DNA from: Oceanimonas smirnovii ATCC BAA-899
Lineage (GTDB): Bacteria > Pseudomonadota > Gammaproteobacteria > Enterobacterales > Aeromonadaceae
Reading direction: 5' to 3'
Assembly: GCF_000381965.1 (NCBI RefSeq)
Contig: NZ_KB908468.1
Span: forward strand, 1-64,000
DNA: 64,000 nt
Program-made: the position numbers and the translations under genes
Notes under the pieces: generated by a model
Seen by the model: only the letters and a program-made list of their open reading frames with translations
What the model was told of the DNA's origin: nothing
Database searches by the model: none
Shown here: positions 45,853 through 53,038 of the stretch, piece by piece
Layout of the letters: the number at the start of each line of letters is the position of its first letter
Position numbering within the stretch: the first letter of the stretch is position 1

Positions 45853-46293
45853 ATGATACGGGTTCAGACCGAGGACTTCTGCCTGGCCACCGAATATGAA
45901 GCCTTAAGCCAGTCGTATCAGACCGGTGCCGTGGTCACCTTTGTGGGCAAGGTACGTGAGATGAATCAGGGTGATGCGGTCAGTGGCATGACCCTGGAGC
46001 ACTATCCGGGCATGACAGAGCACGCGCTTGAGCAGATTGTGGCCGAGGCCAACAGCCGCTGGCCGCTGCTGGGGTGCCGGGTGATCCACCGGGTGGGCGC
46101 ATTGGAGCTGGGGGATCAAATTGTGTTGGTAGGCGTGGCCAGTCAGCACAGAGAAGCGGCGTTCGAGGCCTGCCATTTTATTATGGATTACCTGAAAACC
46201 CGTGCTCCCTTCTGGAAAAAAGAACGCACCACAGATGGCGAACGCTGGGTGGATGCCAAACACAGCGACACCGACGCCGCCAACAAGTGGTGA
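45853..46293 (+). CDS. moaE: Molybdopterin synthase catalytic subunit MoaE
   Basis: Large subunit of molybdopterin synthase, 146 residues. Family marks are GAVVTFVGKVREMN, LEHYPGMTEHAL, RVGALELGDQIVLVGVAS and the catalytic Lys in KTRAPFWKKE. Last gene of moaBCDE. No obvious terminator follows; instead there are two repeat structures. Confidence 0.97.
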   Translation: MIRVQTEDFCLATEYEALSQSYQTGAVVTFVGKVREMNQGDAVSGMTLEHYPGMTEHALEQIVAEANSRWPLLGCRVIHRVGALELGDQIVLVGVASQHREAAFEACHFIMDYLKTRAPFWKKERTTDGERWVDAKHSDTDAANKW

Positions 46294-46302
46294 CCCTTCG
46301 GG

Positions 46303-46340
46303 AGCTTGAAGCTTGAAGCTGTAAGCTATCAGCTATCAGT
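46303..46340. repeat. Heptanucleotide tandem repeat
   Basis: Five 7-nt units AGCTTGA, AGCTTGA, AGCTGTA, AGCTATC, AGCTATC and a partial sixth, directly after moaE. Units share AGCT and drift in pairs. Confidence 0.75.
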
Positions 46341-46414
46341 GGTGTAACTGGCAGGCATGATGTCTGCAAATAAACCTATGTAAGCTGGCAGCGAGCAGAC
46401 GCTACCGATGGTGC

Positions 46415-46532
46415 ATGAAGCAGCAGTGGGGATTGCCGAAGCCGACCATAAAATGCCACGGATGGCATTTTCGAGCGTCCCATGGAGGGGCCCGAAGCGT
46501 GTCGGCGGAGTGCAACCGCACTGCTGCTTCAT
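46415..46532. repeat. Structured intergenic palindromic element
   Basis: A 118-bp element bounded by a 14-bp perfect inverted repeat (ATGAAGCAGCAGTG at 46415-46428, complement at 46519-46532). Inside are GCCGAC/GTCGGC pairs, a perfect hairpin AAAATGCCA-CGGA-TGGCATTTT (46450-46471) and CCCATGGAGGGG. The layout GCCACGGATGGC...CCATGGANGGG resembles dispersed intergenic elements in other marine gammaproteobacteria, as far as I recall. It lies between convergent moaE and moeA and encodes no protein. Confidence 0.7.
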
Positions 46533-46547
46533 ATAGCAGAGTGGGGT

Positions 46548-47789
46548 TTACCAATACAGGCCGTCAATCAATTCCAGGGTGACGGTGTCGCCTTTTTCCA
46601 CATGGCCTCTGTCCTGCTCCAGGTGCAGCAGGCAGTTGGCTTCGGCCATGGCGCTGAACACCGCCGAGCTCTGTGAGCCTGCGGGCACCACGCCCAGGGA
46701 GCCGTCGGCCTGTGTTTCCACCCAGCCGCGCTGAAAGTCCATTCGTCCCGGTGATTTTCTGAATGGCACCAGTGCCGTGGCCTGCAGAGTGATGGCAGGA
46801 AAGAGCTGCTCGCCGGCCAGTTTTGCCAGGGCAGGGCGCACCAGCAGGTGAAAGGTAACCGCCGCCGACACCGGATTGCCCGGCAAACCGAAAAAGGCGC
46901 ATTGGTCGATATGGCCAAAGGCAAAAGGTTTGCCCGGTTTGACCGCCAGCTTCCAGAAGCCAATGCGGCCCACTTCTTCCAGCACGGCCTTGGTGTGGTC
47001 GGCATCGCCCACCGACACGCCGCCCGAGGTCACAATGGCATCGTGGCTGGATGCGGCTTTTAAAAACGTCTGGCGGATCAGCGTGGGATCATCCGCAATA
47101 ATGCCATAATCGGTGATCTCCACTCCCAGCCGGCCCAGCATGGCCGCCAGACCAGTGCGGTTGGAGTCGTAAATTTCGCCCGGTGCCAGCAGCTCGCCGG
47201 GGCGCTTCAGCTCATCACCGGTAGACAAGAGCGCCACCCGCAGCGGCCGGCGCACCGGCACCTGCTCCAGCCCCAGTGAGGCCAGCACCGACAGCACGCG
47301 GGCATTAATACGCATGCCGGCCTTAAACACCACTTCGCCCTGAGCCACATCTTCTGCCGCCTGACGCACGTTCTGACCCGGGCGTACTGCCTGGGCAAGG
47401 GTCACACGGTTGTTGGCAGAGGTGCAGTTTTCCTGCATTTCCACACTGTCGGCACCCAGTGGCAGGGCCGCACCTGTCATGATGCGCACACACTGGCCGC
47501 TTTCTACCCGGCCGGTGAACGGATGGCCCGCCAGGCTGGTACCAATTAATGCCAGCTCCTGTCCGGCAGTGGCATCGGCGGCCTGCAGGGCATAGCCGTC
47601 CATGGCCGAATTGGTAAAAGCGGGCACATCCAGCGGTGACGTCACCTCTTCTGCAAGAATTCGGTTCAGAGCCTGCTCCAGCGGCACCAGCTCGTTAGTG
47701 TCAAGGGTATCCAGCTGCCCCAGCATATCGGCTTTGGCATCTGCAAAAGGGCGAAGGCCCGGCTGACTGCAACAATCCTGAATGGCCAT
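46548..47789 (-). CDS. moeA: Molybdopterin molybdenumtransferase MoeA
   Basis: Inserts molybdate into adenylated molybdopterin. 413 residues, E. coli MoeA length. Typical segments are DVPAFTNSAMDGYALQAAD, GTSLAGHPFTG, RIMTGAALPLGADSVEMQE, LSTGDEL, VTSGGVSVGDADHTK and FGLPGNPVSA. ATG 47789 follows GGGAG; the frame to 47852 lacks a binding site. It is divergent from folE and convergent with moaE. moeB was not seen in the window. Confidence 0.97.
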   Translation of the reverse strand: MAIQDCCSQPGLRPFADAKADMLGQLDTLDTNELVPLEQALNRILAEEVTSPLDVPAFTNSAMDGYALQAADATAGQELALIGTSLAGHPFTGRVESGQCVRIMTGAALPLGADSVEMQENCTSANNRVTLAQAVRPGQNVRQAAEDVAQGEVVFKAGMRINARVLSVLASLGLEQVPVRRPLRVALLSTGDELKRPGELLAPGEIYDSNRTGLAAMLGRLGVEITDYGIIADDPTLIRQTFLKAASSHDAIVTSGGVSVGDADHTKAVLEEVGRIGFWKLAVKPGKPFAFGHIDQCAFFGLPGNPVSAAVTFHLLVRPALAKLAGEQLFPAITLQATALVPFRKSPGRMDFQRGWVETQADGSLGVVPAGSQSSAVFSAMAEANCLLHLEQDRGHVEKGDTVTLELIDGLYW

Positions 47790-47946
47790 AATCCGGCTCC
47801 CTGAATGGTGTTGATTGACTACATTATTCCAGACCCGGGCAGTGATTGTCATGACGGTGTCATCAAAATGAGCGCTAATCCGTCATTCACAGCCAGTGTC
47901 AAATGCACTAACATGCCCTCTGCTTGTAAATCCCACGGAGAAGATG

Positions 47947-48603
47947 ATGACCGCATTGAGCGACGAAGCCATTCGGGTCCGCTCGGCCCTGGAAGCCCGG
48001 GGTCTGGAAACCCCGATGCGCCATAACCCCCTGAGCCGGGATCAACAGCAAGAGCAGATCACCGGCCTGATGACCCAGGTAATGGATGTGCTCGGGCTGG
48101 ATCTGGAAGACGACAGTCTGGCAGAAACCCCCCAGCGCATCGCTAAAATGTATGTGCGTGAGATCTTCTCCGGGCTGGATTATAGTCAGTTCCCCAAAAT
48201 TACCCTGATCGATAACAAAATGAAGGTCGACGAAATGGTACAGGTGCGCAATATCACCATGACGAGTACCTGCGAGCACCATTTTGTCACTATAGACGGC
48301 ACTGCTACCGTGGCTTACATTCCGCGCAGCAAGGTGATTGGCTTGTCCAAAATTAACCGCATTGTGCAGTTTTTTGCCCGCCGGCCTCAGGTACAAGAGC
48401 GGCTGACCCAACAGATACTGGTCGCATTGCAGACCCTGCTGGAGTCGGAGGATGTGGCAGTGAGCATGACGGCTACCCATTATTGCGTCAAGGCCCGCGG
48501 TGTGATGGATGCCACCAGTACGACTACCACCACCTCTCTGGGGGGAATTTTCAAAAGCCGGCAGGAAACCCGTCAGGAGTTTCTGAGCGGTGTGGTGCGC
48601 TGA
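47947..48603 (+). CDS. folE: GTP cyclohydrolase I
   Basis: First enzyme of folate synthesis: GTP to 7,8-dihydroneopterin triphosphate. 218 residues. The zinc site is built from [12 protein letters not shown] (Cys and two His) and a later Cys in [36 protein letters not shown] is the family core. ATG 47947 lies 6 nt after GGAG; the adjacent ATG 47944 is only 3 nt away, so 47947 is preferred. Next gene starts 2 nt after the stop. Confidence 0.97.
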   Translation: MTALSDEAIRVRSALEARGLETPMRHNPLSRDQQQEQITGLMTQVMDVLGLDLEDDSLAETPQRIAKMYVREIFSGLDYSQFPKITLIDNKMKVDEMVQVRNITMTSTCEHHFVTIDGTATVAYIPRSKVIGLSKINRIVQFFARRPQVQERLTQQILVALQTLLESEDVAVSMTATHYCVKARGVMDATSTTTTTSLGGIFKSRQETRQEFLSGVVR

Positions 48604-48605
48604 GC

Positions 48606-48878
48606 ATGAAGCCCAGAGTGGAAATTCGCTATTGCAGTCTGTGCCGCTGGTTGTTGCGTTCGGGCTGGCTTGCCCAGGAGATGCTGTCCACGTTTGCTGA
48701 TGATCTCGGCGAGGTAGCCCTGATCCCGGGTGACAAGGGACAGTTTCAGATTTTGGTAAACGGCGAGCTTATCTGGTGCCGGGTGGCCGATAACGGCTTT
48801 CCCGACGCCAAGGAAATAAAGCAGCGCATTCGGGACCAGATTGCTCCGGAGCGCGACCTGGGCCACAGCGATCGCTGA
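48606..48878 (+). CDS. SelT/SelW/SelH-family thioredoxin-like protein
   Basis: A 90-residue protein of the Rdx family. The redox motif CSLC (Cys10, Cys13) lies in RVEIRYCSLCRWLLRSGWLAQEML. Animal homologues have selenocysteine at the second position; here it is Cys. Thioredoxin-like fold with the following FADDLGEVALIPGDKGQFQILV strands. It starts 2 nt after folE with no clear binding site, so it is probably translationally coupled. Partner protein unknown. Confidence 0.88.
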   Translation: MKPRVEIRYCSLCRWLLRSGWLAQEMLSTFADDLGEVALIPGDKGQFQILVNGELIWCRVADNGFPDAKEIKQRIRDQIAPERDLGHSDR

Positions 48879-48967
48879 CAACTCTGTCACTGTGTGCTGA
48901 GCTTTGCGGCTAAACTTAGAAAAAATAATGTTTATGCTGCCATCAGAACGCTAAGACAGGGCTGTCT

Positions 48968-49879
48968 ATGTTAAGGCTGCACACCCAACCATATCATCAT
49001 AACGGTATTGAGCTTGCCGGTGCATCTGCCAAGCTGGCGCTGGTGTGCGAAGGCGGCGGTCAGCGGGGTATTTTCACTGCCGGTGTGCTCGACGCCTTTA
49101 TGGCTGATTCGTTCGACCCCTTTCAGTTATTTATCGGCTCTTCTGCCGGTGCCCAGAATATATCCAGTTTTGTCTGTCACAGCCCGGGTTATGCCCGGGA
49201 AGTGATCATGGACTACACCACCCGATCGGATTTTTTCCGGCCGCTGCATTTTGCCCGGGGAGGCGATCTGGTGGATCTTGACTGGTACTTTGAGGTACTG
49301 CGCCATCAGCTGCCGCTGGATGTTGCAGGCGGCCGTCTGCGGCTGGGACAGCGTGAGCTGTTGTTTTGCAGTACCCGGGTGCGGGATTATCAGGCTTGTT
49401 ACTTCCACCCGGACAGTACTGACTGGCTGCTGGGGCTGAAAGCGTCCAGTGCCATACCGCTGTTTTACCGTAAAGGCGTGGAATGGCAGGGAGAGCGCTA
49501 TCTTGACGGCGGCGTGGCCGATGCCATTCCGGTGCGTGAAGCCTGGCGCAGAGGGGCGGGGGTGATCGTCGTGATCCGCACACAACCGGCGGCTCAGCGC
49601 ATGAACCTCAGCTGGTTGCACCGGCTGGAAAGTCTGGCAGGCAAGGAGCGTATTGGCGAGCTGCTGGGAATTATTCGTGCTCATCAGCATTGCTGCCACG
49701 ATGCCTGTCGTTTTATCGAACAGCCGCCAGATTCGACAAATGTCCTGGAAATTGCACCGCCCGTGCCGTTGCAAAGCCGTGTGCTTGGTTCAGGCAGGCA
49801 ACAGCTTGAGCAGGATTACCAACTGGGTTTTCGTTGCGGCCAGCAGTTTTTGCTGAAATATGGCGAAAAGATAACATGA
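48968..49879 (+). CDS. Patatin-like phospholipase family protein
   Basis: A 303-residue serine lipid acyl hydrolase. The oxyanion loop is CEGGGQRGIF, the nucleophile elbow GSSAG (Ser near residue 58) and the catalytic Asp in the DGG of RYLDGGVADAIP. Similar to E. coli YjjU in length and layout. No signal peptide. The weak binding site (AGGG 8 nt upstream) suggests low expression. Its last bases overlap the first codon of the speA leader frame. Confidence 0.88.
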   Translation: MLRLHTQPYHHNGIELAGASAKLALVCEGGGQRGIFTAGVLDAFMADSFDPFQLFIGSSAGAQNISSFVCHSPGYAREVIMDYTTRSDFFRPLHFARGGDLVDLDWYFEVLRHQLPLDVAGGRLRLGQRELLFCSTRVRDYQACYFHPDSTDWLLGLKASSAIPLFYRKGVEWQGERYLDGGVADAIPVREAWRRGAGVIVVIRTQPAAQRMNLSWLHRLESLAGKERIGELLGIIRAHQHCCHDACRFIEQPPDSTNVLEIAPPVPLQSRVLGSGRQQLEQDYQLGFRCGQQFLLKYGEKIT

Positions 49880-50073
49880 TGGAGGGGATGAATGCGGGTT
49901 TTTTATCAGGTTTCGTCTGGTCAGCGGCACAACCGGACTGTACACTCGCGGCCCCGGTTTTTATCATGGCCGTGAACGGCTTACTGTTAAACCGACTCAT
50001 ACTCATGCCGGGCAGCGCAATGCCCGGATTTTCTGTGACCCTGAACCAAAAAGGGGACAAAACGCATGGCTGA
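49876..50073 (+). CDS. YqgB-like leader peptide upstream of speA (candidate)
   Basis: A 65-codon frame running from the patatin stop codon into the first codons of speA. Two parts resemble E. coli YqgB, which also lies directly before speA: GFLSGF (GLLSQF in YqgB) and AVNGLLLNRLIL (VVNCFTLNKII). A terminator-like hairpin (50008-50027) starts 6 nt after the conserved NRLI codons. The start codon is uncertain (ATG at 49876, 49879 or 49888; no good binding site). If real it may be a regulatory leader rather than a functional protein. Confidence 0.45.
   Translation: MMEGMNAGFLSGFVWSAAQPDCTLAAPVFIMAVNGLLLNRLILMPGSAMPGFSVTLNQKGDKTHG
50008..50033 (+). terminator. Terminator-like hairpin in the speA leader
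   Basis: CCGGGCA-GCGCAA-TGCCCGG followed by ATTTTCTG, 33 nt before the speA start. It lies inside the leader frame, a layout expected for transcription attenuation. Confidence 0.6.
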
Positions 50074-51970
50074 ATGGTCCGCAAGCGACGCACTCAAAAT
50101 CTACAACCTGCCTTACTGGGGCGCGGGTTTTTTCCATCTCGATGAACAGGGGCGTGTCTATGTCACTCCTGATAAAACCCGCCCCGATGCCAGAGTGGTG
50201 CTGGCAGATGTGGTGGAGCAACTCAAGGCTGAAGGCTATGCTGCGCCTGTCCTGCTGCGTTTTCCGGATATTATCAAAAGCCGCATTGATGCGTTGTTTC
50301 ATGCCTTTAACGGTGCCATTGAAGACTATGGCTATGAAGGCGATTACCTGACTGTGTATCCGATTAAGGTGAACCAGCAGCGCGGCGTACTGGATGCCGT
50401 CACCAAGGCCTACAAAGACAAACCCCGGCTGGGGCTGGAAGCCGGCTCAAAGCCGGAGCTGCTGGCGGTGCTGGCCCATACTCACGAAACCGAGTCGGTG
50501 ATTGTCTGCAACGGCTACAAAGACAAGGAATACGTGCGCCTGGCGCTGCTTGGCACCAAAATGGGCCATCAGGTTTACATTGTGATTGAAAAGCTGTCTG
50601 AGCTGTCCCTGGTAATGGAAGAAGCCGCCAAGCTTAAGGTGTCGCCGCGTCTTGGTGTGCGGGCCCGGCTGGCGTCTCAGGGCGCAGGAAAATGGCAGTC
50701 GAGCGGCGGCGAGAAGTCCAAGTTCGGCCTCAGTGCCACTCAGGTGCTGAGCCTGGTTAATCAGCTGAAAGATGCCGGCTGCATCGACTGGCTGCAGTTG
50801 CTGCATTTTCATCTGGGATCTCAGATTGCCAACATTCGTGATATTCAGAAGGGCATTCGCGAGTGCGGCCGCTTTTATGCCGAGCTGCGCCGGCTGAATG
50901 TGCCGGTCAACATTGTGGATGTGGGCGGTGGTCTGGGCGTGGACTATGAAGGCACCCGCTCACAAAGCTACTGTTCGGCCAACTATAATCTGCGCGAATA
51001 TGCCAACAATGTGGTGTGGGGCATCGGCAATGTCTGCCGGGAGTATGAGCTGCCGCATCCGCGTATTATCAGCGAGTCTGGCCGGGCCATTACTGCTCAC
51101 CATGCCATGCTGGTGGCCAATGTGATCAGTATTGAGTCGGCTCAGAGCACGCGACCGGCAGCGCCGGCAGAAGATGCCCCCTTTTTGCTGAAAAATATGT
51201 GGGAAACCTGGAATGATCTGTGCCGGGACGATCCGCCCCTGCTGGAAATCTATCACGACACAGTAGCAGAGCTTGCCGATGTGCATGGTCAGTACAATAT
51301 GGGCATGCTCACCCTGGAAGACAGAGCCTGGGCAGAAGAAGTACACCTGAATATTTGTCTGGCCATCAAGCAAAAGCTGGATCCGGTAAACCGGGCACAC
51401 AGGCCCATTATGGATGAGCTGAATGAAAAGCTGGCAGACAAGTGCTTTGTAAACTTTTCGCTGTTCCAGTCGTTGCCCGATGCCTGGGGCATTGATCAGA
51501 TCTTTCCGGTGCTGCCCCTCGACGGCCTCGACAGAGCGCCGGCGCGGCGTGCGGTGATCCTGGACATTACCTGCGACTCTGACGGTGCCATTGATCAGTA
51601 TGTAGACGGTCAGGGTGTGGAAACCACACTGCCCATGCCGGAGTTTGTGCCCGGACAGCCCCAGTATCTGGGCTTCTTCCTGGTGGGCGCCTATCAGGAA
51701 ATTCTGGGCGATATGCATAATTTGTTTGGTGACACTCACAGTGCCGAGGTGGTGCTGGATGAGCAGGGCAAGGCGCACATCACCAATATCAAGGAAGGCA
51801 GCAATGTGGCCGAGCTGCTGCGTTATGTGGACATTGACCCGACCGTCATCAATGCCCAGTATGAGTTGCAGGCAAGCCATCCCGATCTGGATGAGGAAAC
51901 CCGGGCGCTGTTGCTGAAAGAGCTTTCTGCCGGGCTTGAAGGCTACGCCTATCTGGAAGAAGAGCAATAA
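50066..51970 (+). CDS. speA: Biosynthetic arginine decarboxylase SpeA
   Basis: Decarboxylates arginine to agmatine, the first step of one route to putrescine. 634 residues, PLP fold type III (alanine-racemase-like). The PLP-lysine is in YPIKVNQQRGVLDA. The glycine-rich phosphate loop is VDVGGGLGVDYEGT, and the substrate/metal region includes LDITCDSDGAIDQY with the active-site Cys. ATG 50066 follows AAAGGGG. Its product could be used by agmatine deiminase, encoded at the far end of the window. speB is not seen, consistent with the deiminase route. Confidence 0.97.
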   Translation: MAEWSASDALKIYNLPYWGAGFFHLDEQGRVYVTPDKTRPDARVVLADVVEQLKAEGYAAPVLLRFPDIIKSRIDALFHAFNGAIEDYGYEGDYLTVYPIKVNQQRGVLDAVTKAYKDKPRLGLEAGSKPELLAVLAHTHETESVIVCNGYKDKEYVRLALLGTKMGHQVYIVIEKLSELSLVMEEAAKLKVSPRLGVRARLASQGAGKWQSSGGEKSKFGLSATQVLSLVNQLKDAGCIDWLQLLHFHLGSQIANIRDIQKGIRECGRFYAELRRLNVPVNIVDVGGGLGVDYEGTRSQSYCSANYNLREYANNVVWGIGNVCREYELPHPRIISESGRAITAHHAMLVANVISIESAQSTRPAAPAEDAPFLLKNMWETWNDLCRDDPPLLEIYHDTVAELADVHGQYNMGMLTLEDRAWAEEVHLNICLAIKQKLDPVNRAHRPIMDELNEKLADKCFVNFSLFQSLPDAWGIDQIFPVLPLDGLDRAPARRAVILDITCDSDGAIDQYVDGQGVETTLPMPEFVPGQPQYLGFFLVGAYQEILGDMHNLFGDTHSAEVVLDEQGKAHITNIKEGSNVAELLRYVDIDPTVINAQYELQASHPDLDEETRALLLKELSAGLEGYAYLEEEQ

Positions 51971-51974
51971 CATC

Positions 51975-51999
51975 AACGCCCCGAAAGGGGCGTTTGTTA
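51975..51999 (+). terminator. Terminator of speA
   Basis: AACGCCCC-GAAA-GGGGCGTT followed by TGTTATT, with a GNRA-type loop. The 3' side reaches the stop codon of the convergent ybaM gene. Confidence 0.85.
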
Positions 52000-52155
52000 T
52001 TGGTCTGCAGGCTGCTCATGCAGTTTACGCTCAAGATCCTGAGTCACAATGGCCAGCGCCTTGAGTGCCAGCTCTGGATCGACCTGGTTTACTTCAAGTA
52101 ATTCAATCAAGTCTACCGCCAGCTGTATGTGTGCGGGTGCGTCTTTCAGGCTCAT
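51997..52155 (-). CDS. ybaM: YbaM-family (DUF2496) small protein
   Basis: A 52-residue protein that matches E. coli YbaM in length and pattern: it begins MSLKDAPAHIQLAVDLIELL (YbaM [20 protein letters not shown]), continues with LKALAIVTQDLERKL and ends in a charged tail. Function unknown. The CDS overlaps the distal end of the speA terminator. Upstream lies a small RNA candidate whose terminator would shield it from that transcript. Confidence 0.85.
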   Translation of the reverse strand: MSLKDAPAHIQLAVDLIELLEVNQVDPELALKALAIVTQDLERKLHEQPADQ

Positions 52156-52180
52156 GTTTCAACGTTCACTTATCAAAAAT

Positions 52181-52236
52181 AAAAAAACGCCCAGCAGTGA
52201 ATGCTGGGCTAAGACTTAGTGCTTAATTGCAGTGGC
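52181..52236 (-). ncRNA. Candidate sigma-E-dependent RybB-like small RNA
   Basis: A predicted transcript of about 56 nt beginning GCCACTGC, identical to the 5' seed of enterobacterial RybB that pairs with porin mRNAs (Vibrio MicV uses a similar seed). It ends in the terminator GCCCAGCA-TTCAC-TGCTGGGC-G-T7. A promoter of sigma-E type lies at the right distance upstream. It is divergent from psrA. Shorter than RybB (about 79 nt), so it is probably a functional relative and not a strict orthologue. Confidence 0.6.
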
Positions 52237-52242
52237 ATCTTG

Positions 52243-52270
52243 TAGGAGCCCTTCCGGGAACAAAGGTTCC
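52243..52270 (-). promoter_or_regulatory. Sigma-E-type promoter of the RybB-like RNA
   Basis: On the minus strand GGAACCT (52264-52270) and TCCTA (52243-52247) are separated by 16 nt, fitting GGAACTT-N16-TCNNA. The first base of GCCACTGC is 7 nt after the -10. Confidence 0.6.
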
Positions 52271-52317
52271 CGAACATTTGCAAAAAGACTGCATAAAAAA
52301 TATTCACAGCGGATTGC

Positions 52318-52346
52318 TTGACAGCCGGACGTGTCAAACATAGATT
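52318..52346 (+). promoter_or_regulatory. Sigma-70 promoter of psrA
   Basis: Consensus TTGACA (52318-52323), 17-nt spacer, TAGATT (52341-52346). The start codon lies about 30 nt beyond the predicted start of transcription. Confidence 0.7.
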
Positions 52347-52364
52347 TTAAACAAGTGTTTAAAA
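52345..52364. promoter_or_regulatory. PsrA-type operator overlapping the psrA promoter
   Basis: TTTTAAACA-AG-TGTTTAAAA is a perfect palindrome with the core AAAC-N4-GTTT, as in the Pseudomonas PsrA box (G/CAAAC-N2-4-GTTTG/C). It begins within the -10 and covers the start of transcription, ideal for autorepression. Confidence 0.65.
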
Positions 52365-52381
52365 CTTGTTGAGGGTGTCCG

Positions 52382-53011
52382 GTGGCGCGTAACAATACCA
52401 AACAAAAAATACTGGATGCCGCCGAAGTGTTGTTTGCCGAGCAGGGCTTCAGCGACACGTCACTCAGGCTGATCACCAGTGCGGCAGATGTGAACCTGGC
52501 CTCGGTCAATTATCACTTTGGCTCGCGCAAGGATCTGATCAAGGCGGTAATGAACCGTTATCTCAGTCAGTTTATGCCCGAGGTGAATAATAGCCTGCGG
52601 CAGCTGCTGAATCAGAACGAGATAAAAGTCCAGCAGGTGTTTGAGTGCTTTGTCAGTCCGCTGATGGGGCTGACCCGTATACGCCGGCGCGGTCCCGAGA
52701 TTTTCCTCCAGCTGCTGGGGGGAGGCTATATGGATAACCAGGGCTTTTTGCGCTGGTTTATCGTTAACCAATATGGTGAAGTGCTGGACAACTTCTCCCG
52801 TTGTATCAGGCAGGCGATTCCGGGCCTGTCGTCGGCAGACTTGTTCTGGCGGCTGCACTTCACCCTGGGTACCGTGGTATTTACCATGGCATCCGGTGAC
52901 GCTCTGCGTGATATAGCCCGTAACGATTTTAATGAGAATATTGACGTGGAAGGCCTGGTTCGAAAGGTAATTCCTTATCTGGCAAGCGGCATGGAAGCCC
53001 GCATCGATTGA
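52382..53011 (+). CDS. psrA: PsrA-like TetR-family regulator of fatty-acid metabolism
   Basis: A 209-residue TetR-family regulator. The N-terminal DNA-binding domain KILDAAEVLFAEQGFSDTSLRLITSAADVNLASVNYHFGSRKDLI closely matches Pseudomonas PsrA, and the C-terminal ligand domain has LFWRLHFTLGTVVFTMASGDALRDIA as in PsrA. The start is GTG 52382, 6 nt after GAGGG. The fadE gene follows at 27 nt. In Pseudomonas and Shewanella PsrA senses long-chain fatty acids and represses beta-oxidation genes; the same is likely here. Confidence 0.88.
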   Translation: MARNNTKQKILDAAEVLFAEQGFSDTSLRLITSAADVNLASVNYHFGSRKDLIKAVMNRYLSQFMPEVNNSLRQLLNQNEIKVQQVFECFVSPLMGLTRIRRRGPEIFLQLLGGGYMDNQGFLRWFIVNQYGEVLDNFSRCIRQAIPGLSSADLFWRLHFTLGTVVFTMASGDALRDIARNDFNENIDVEGLVRKVIPYLASGMEARID

Positions 53012-53038
53012 CACAACCAAGGGGTTGAGGAGGTCATA

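Noticed and set aside
46482..46676. 64-codon frame starting MEGPEA
   Set aside because: It starts in the structured repeat and runs antisense into moeA without a ribosome binding site.
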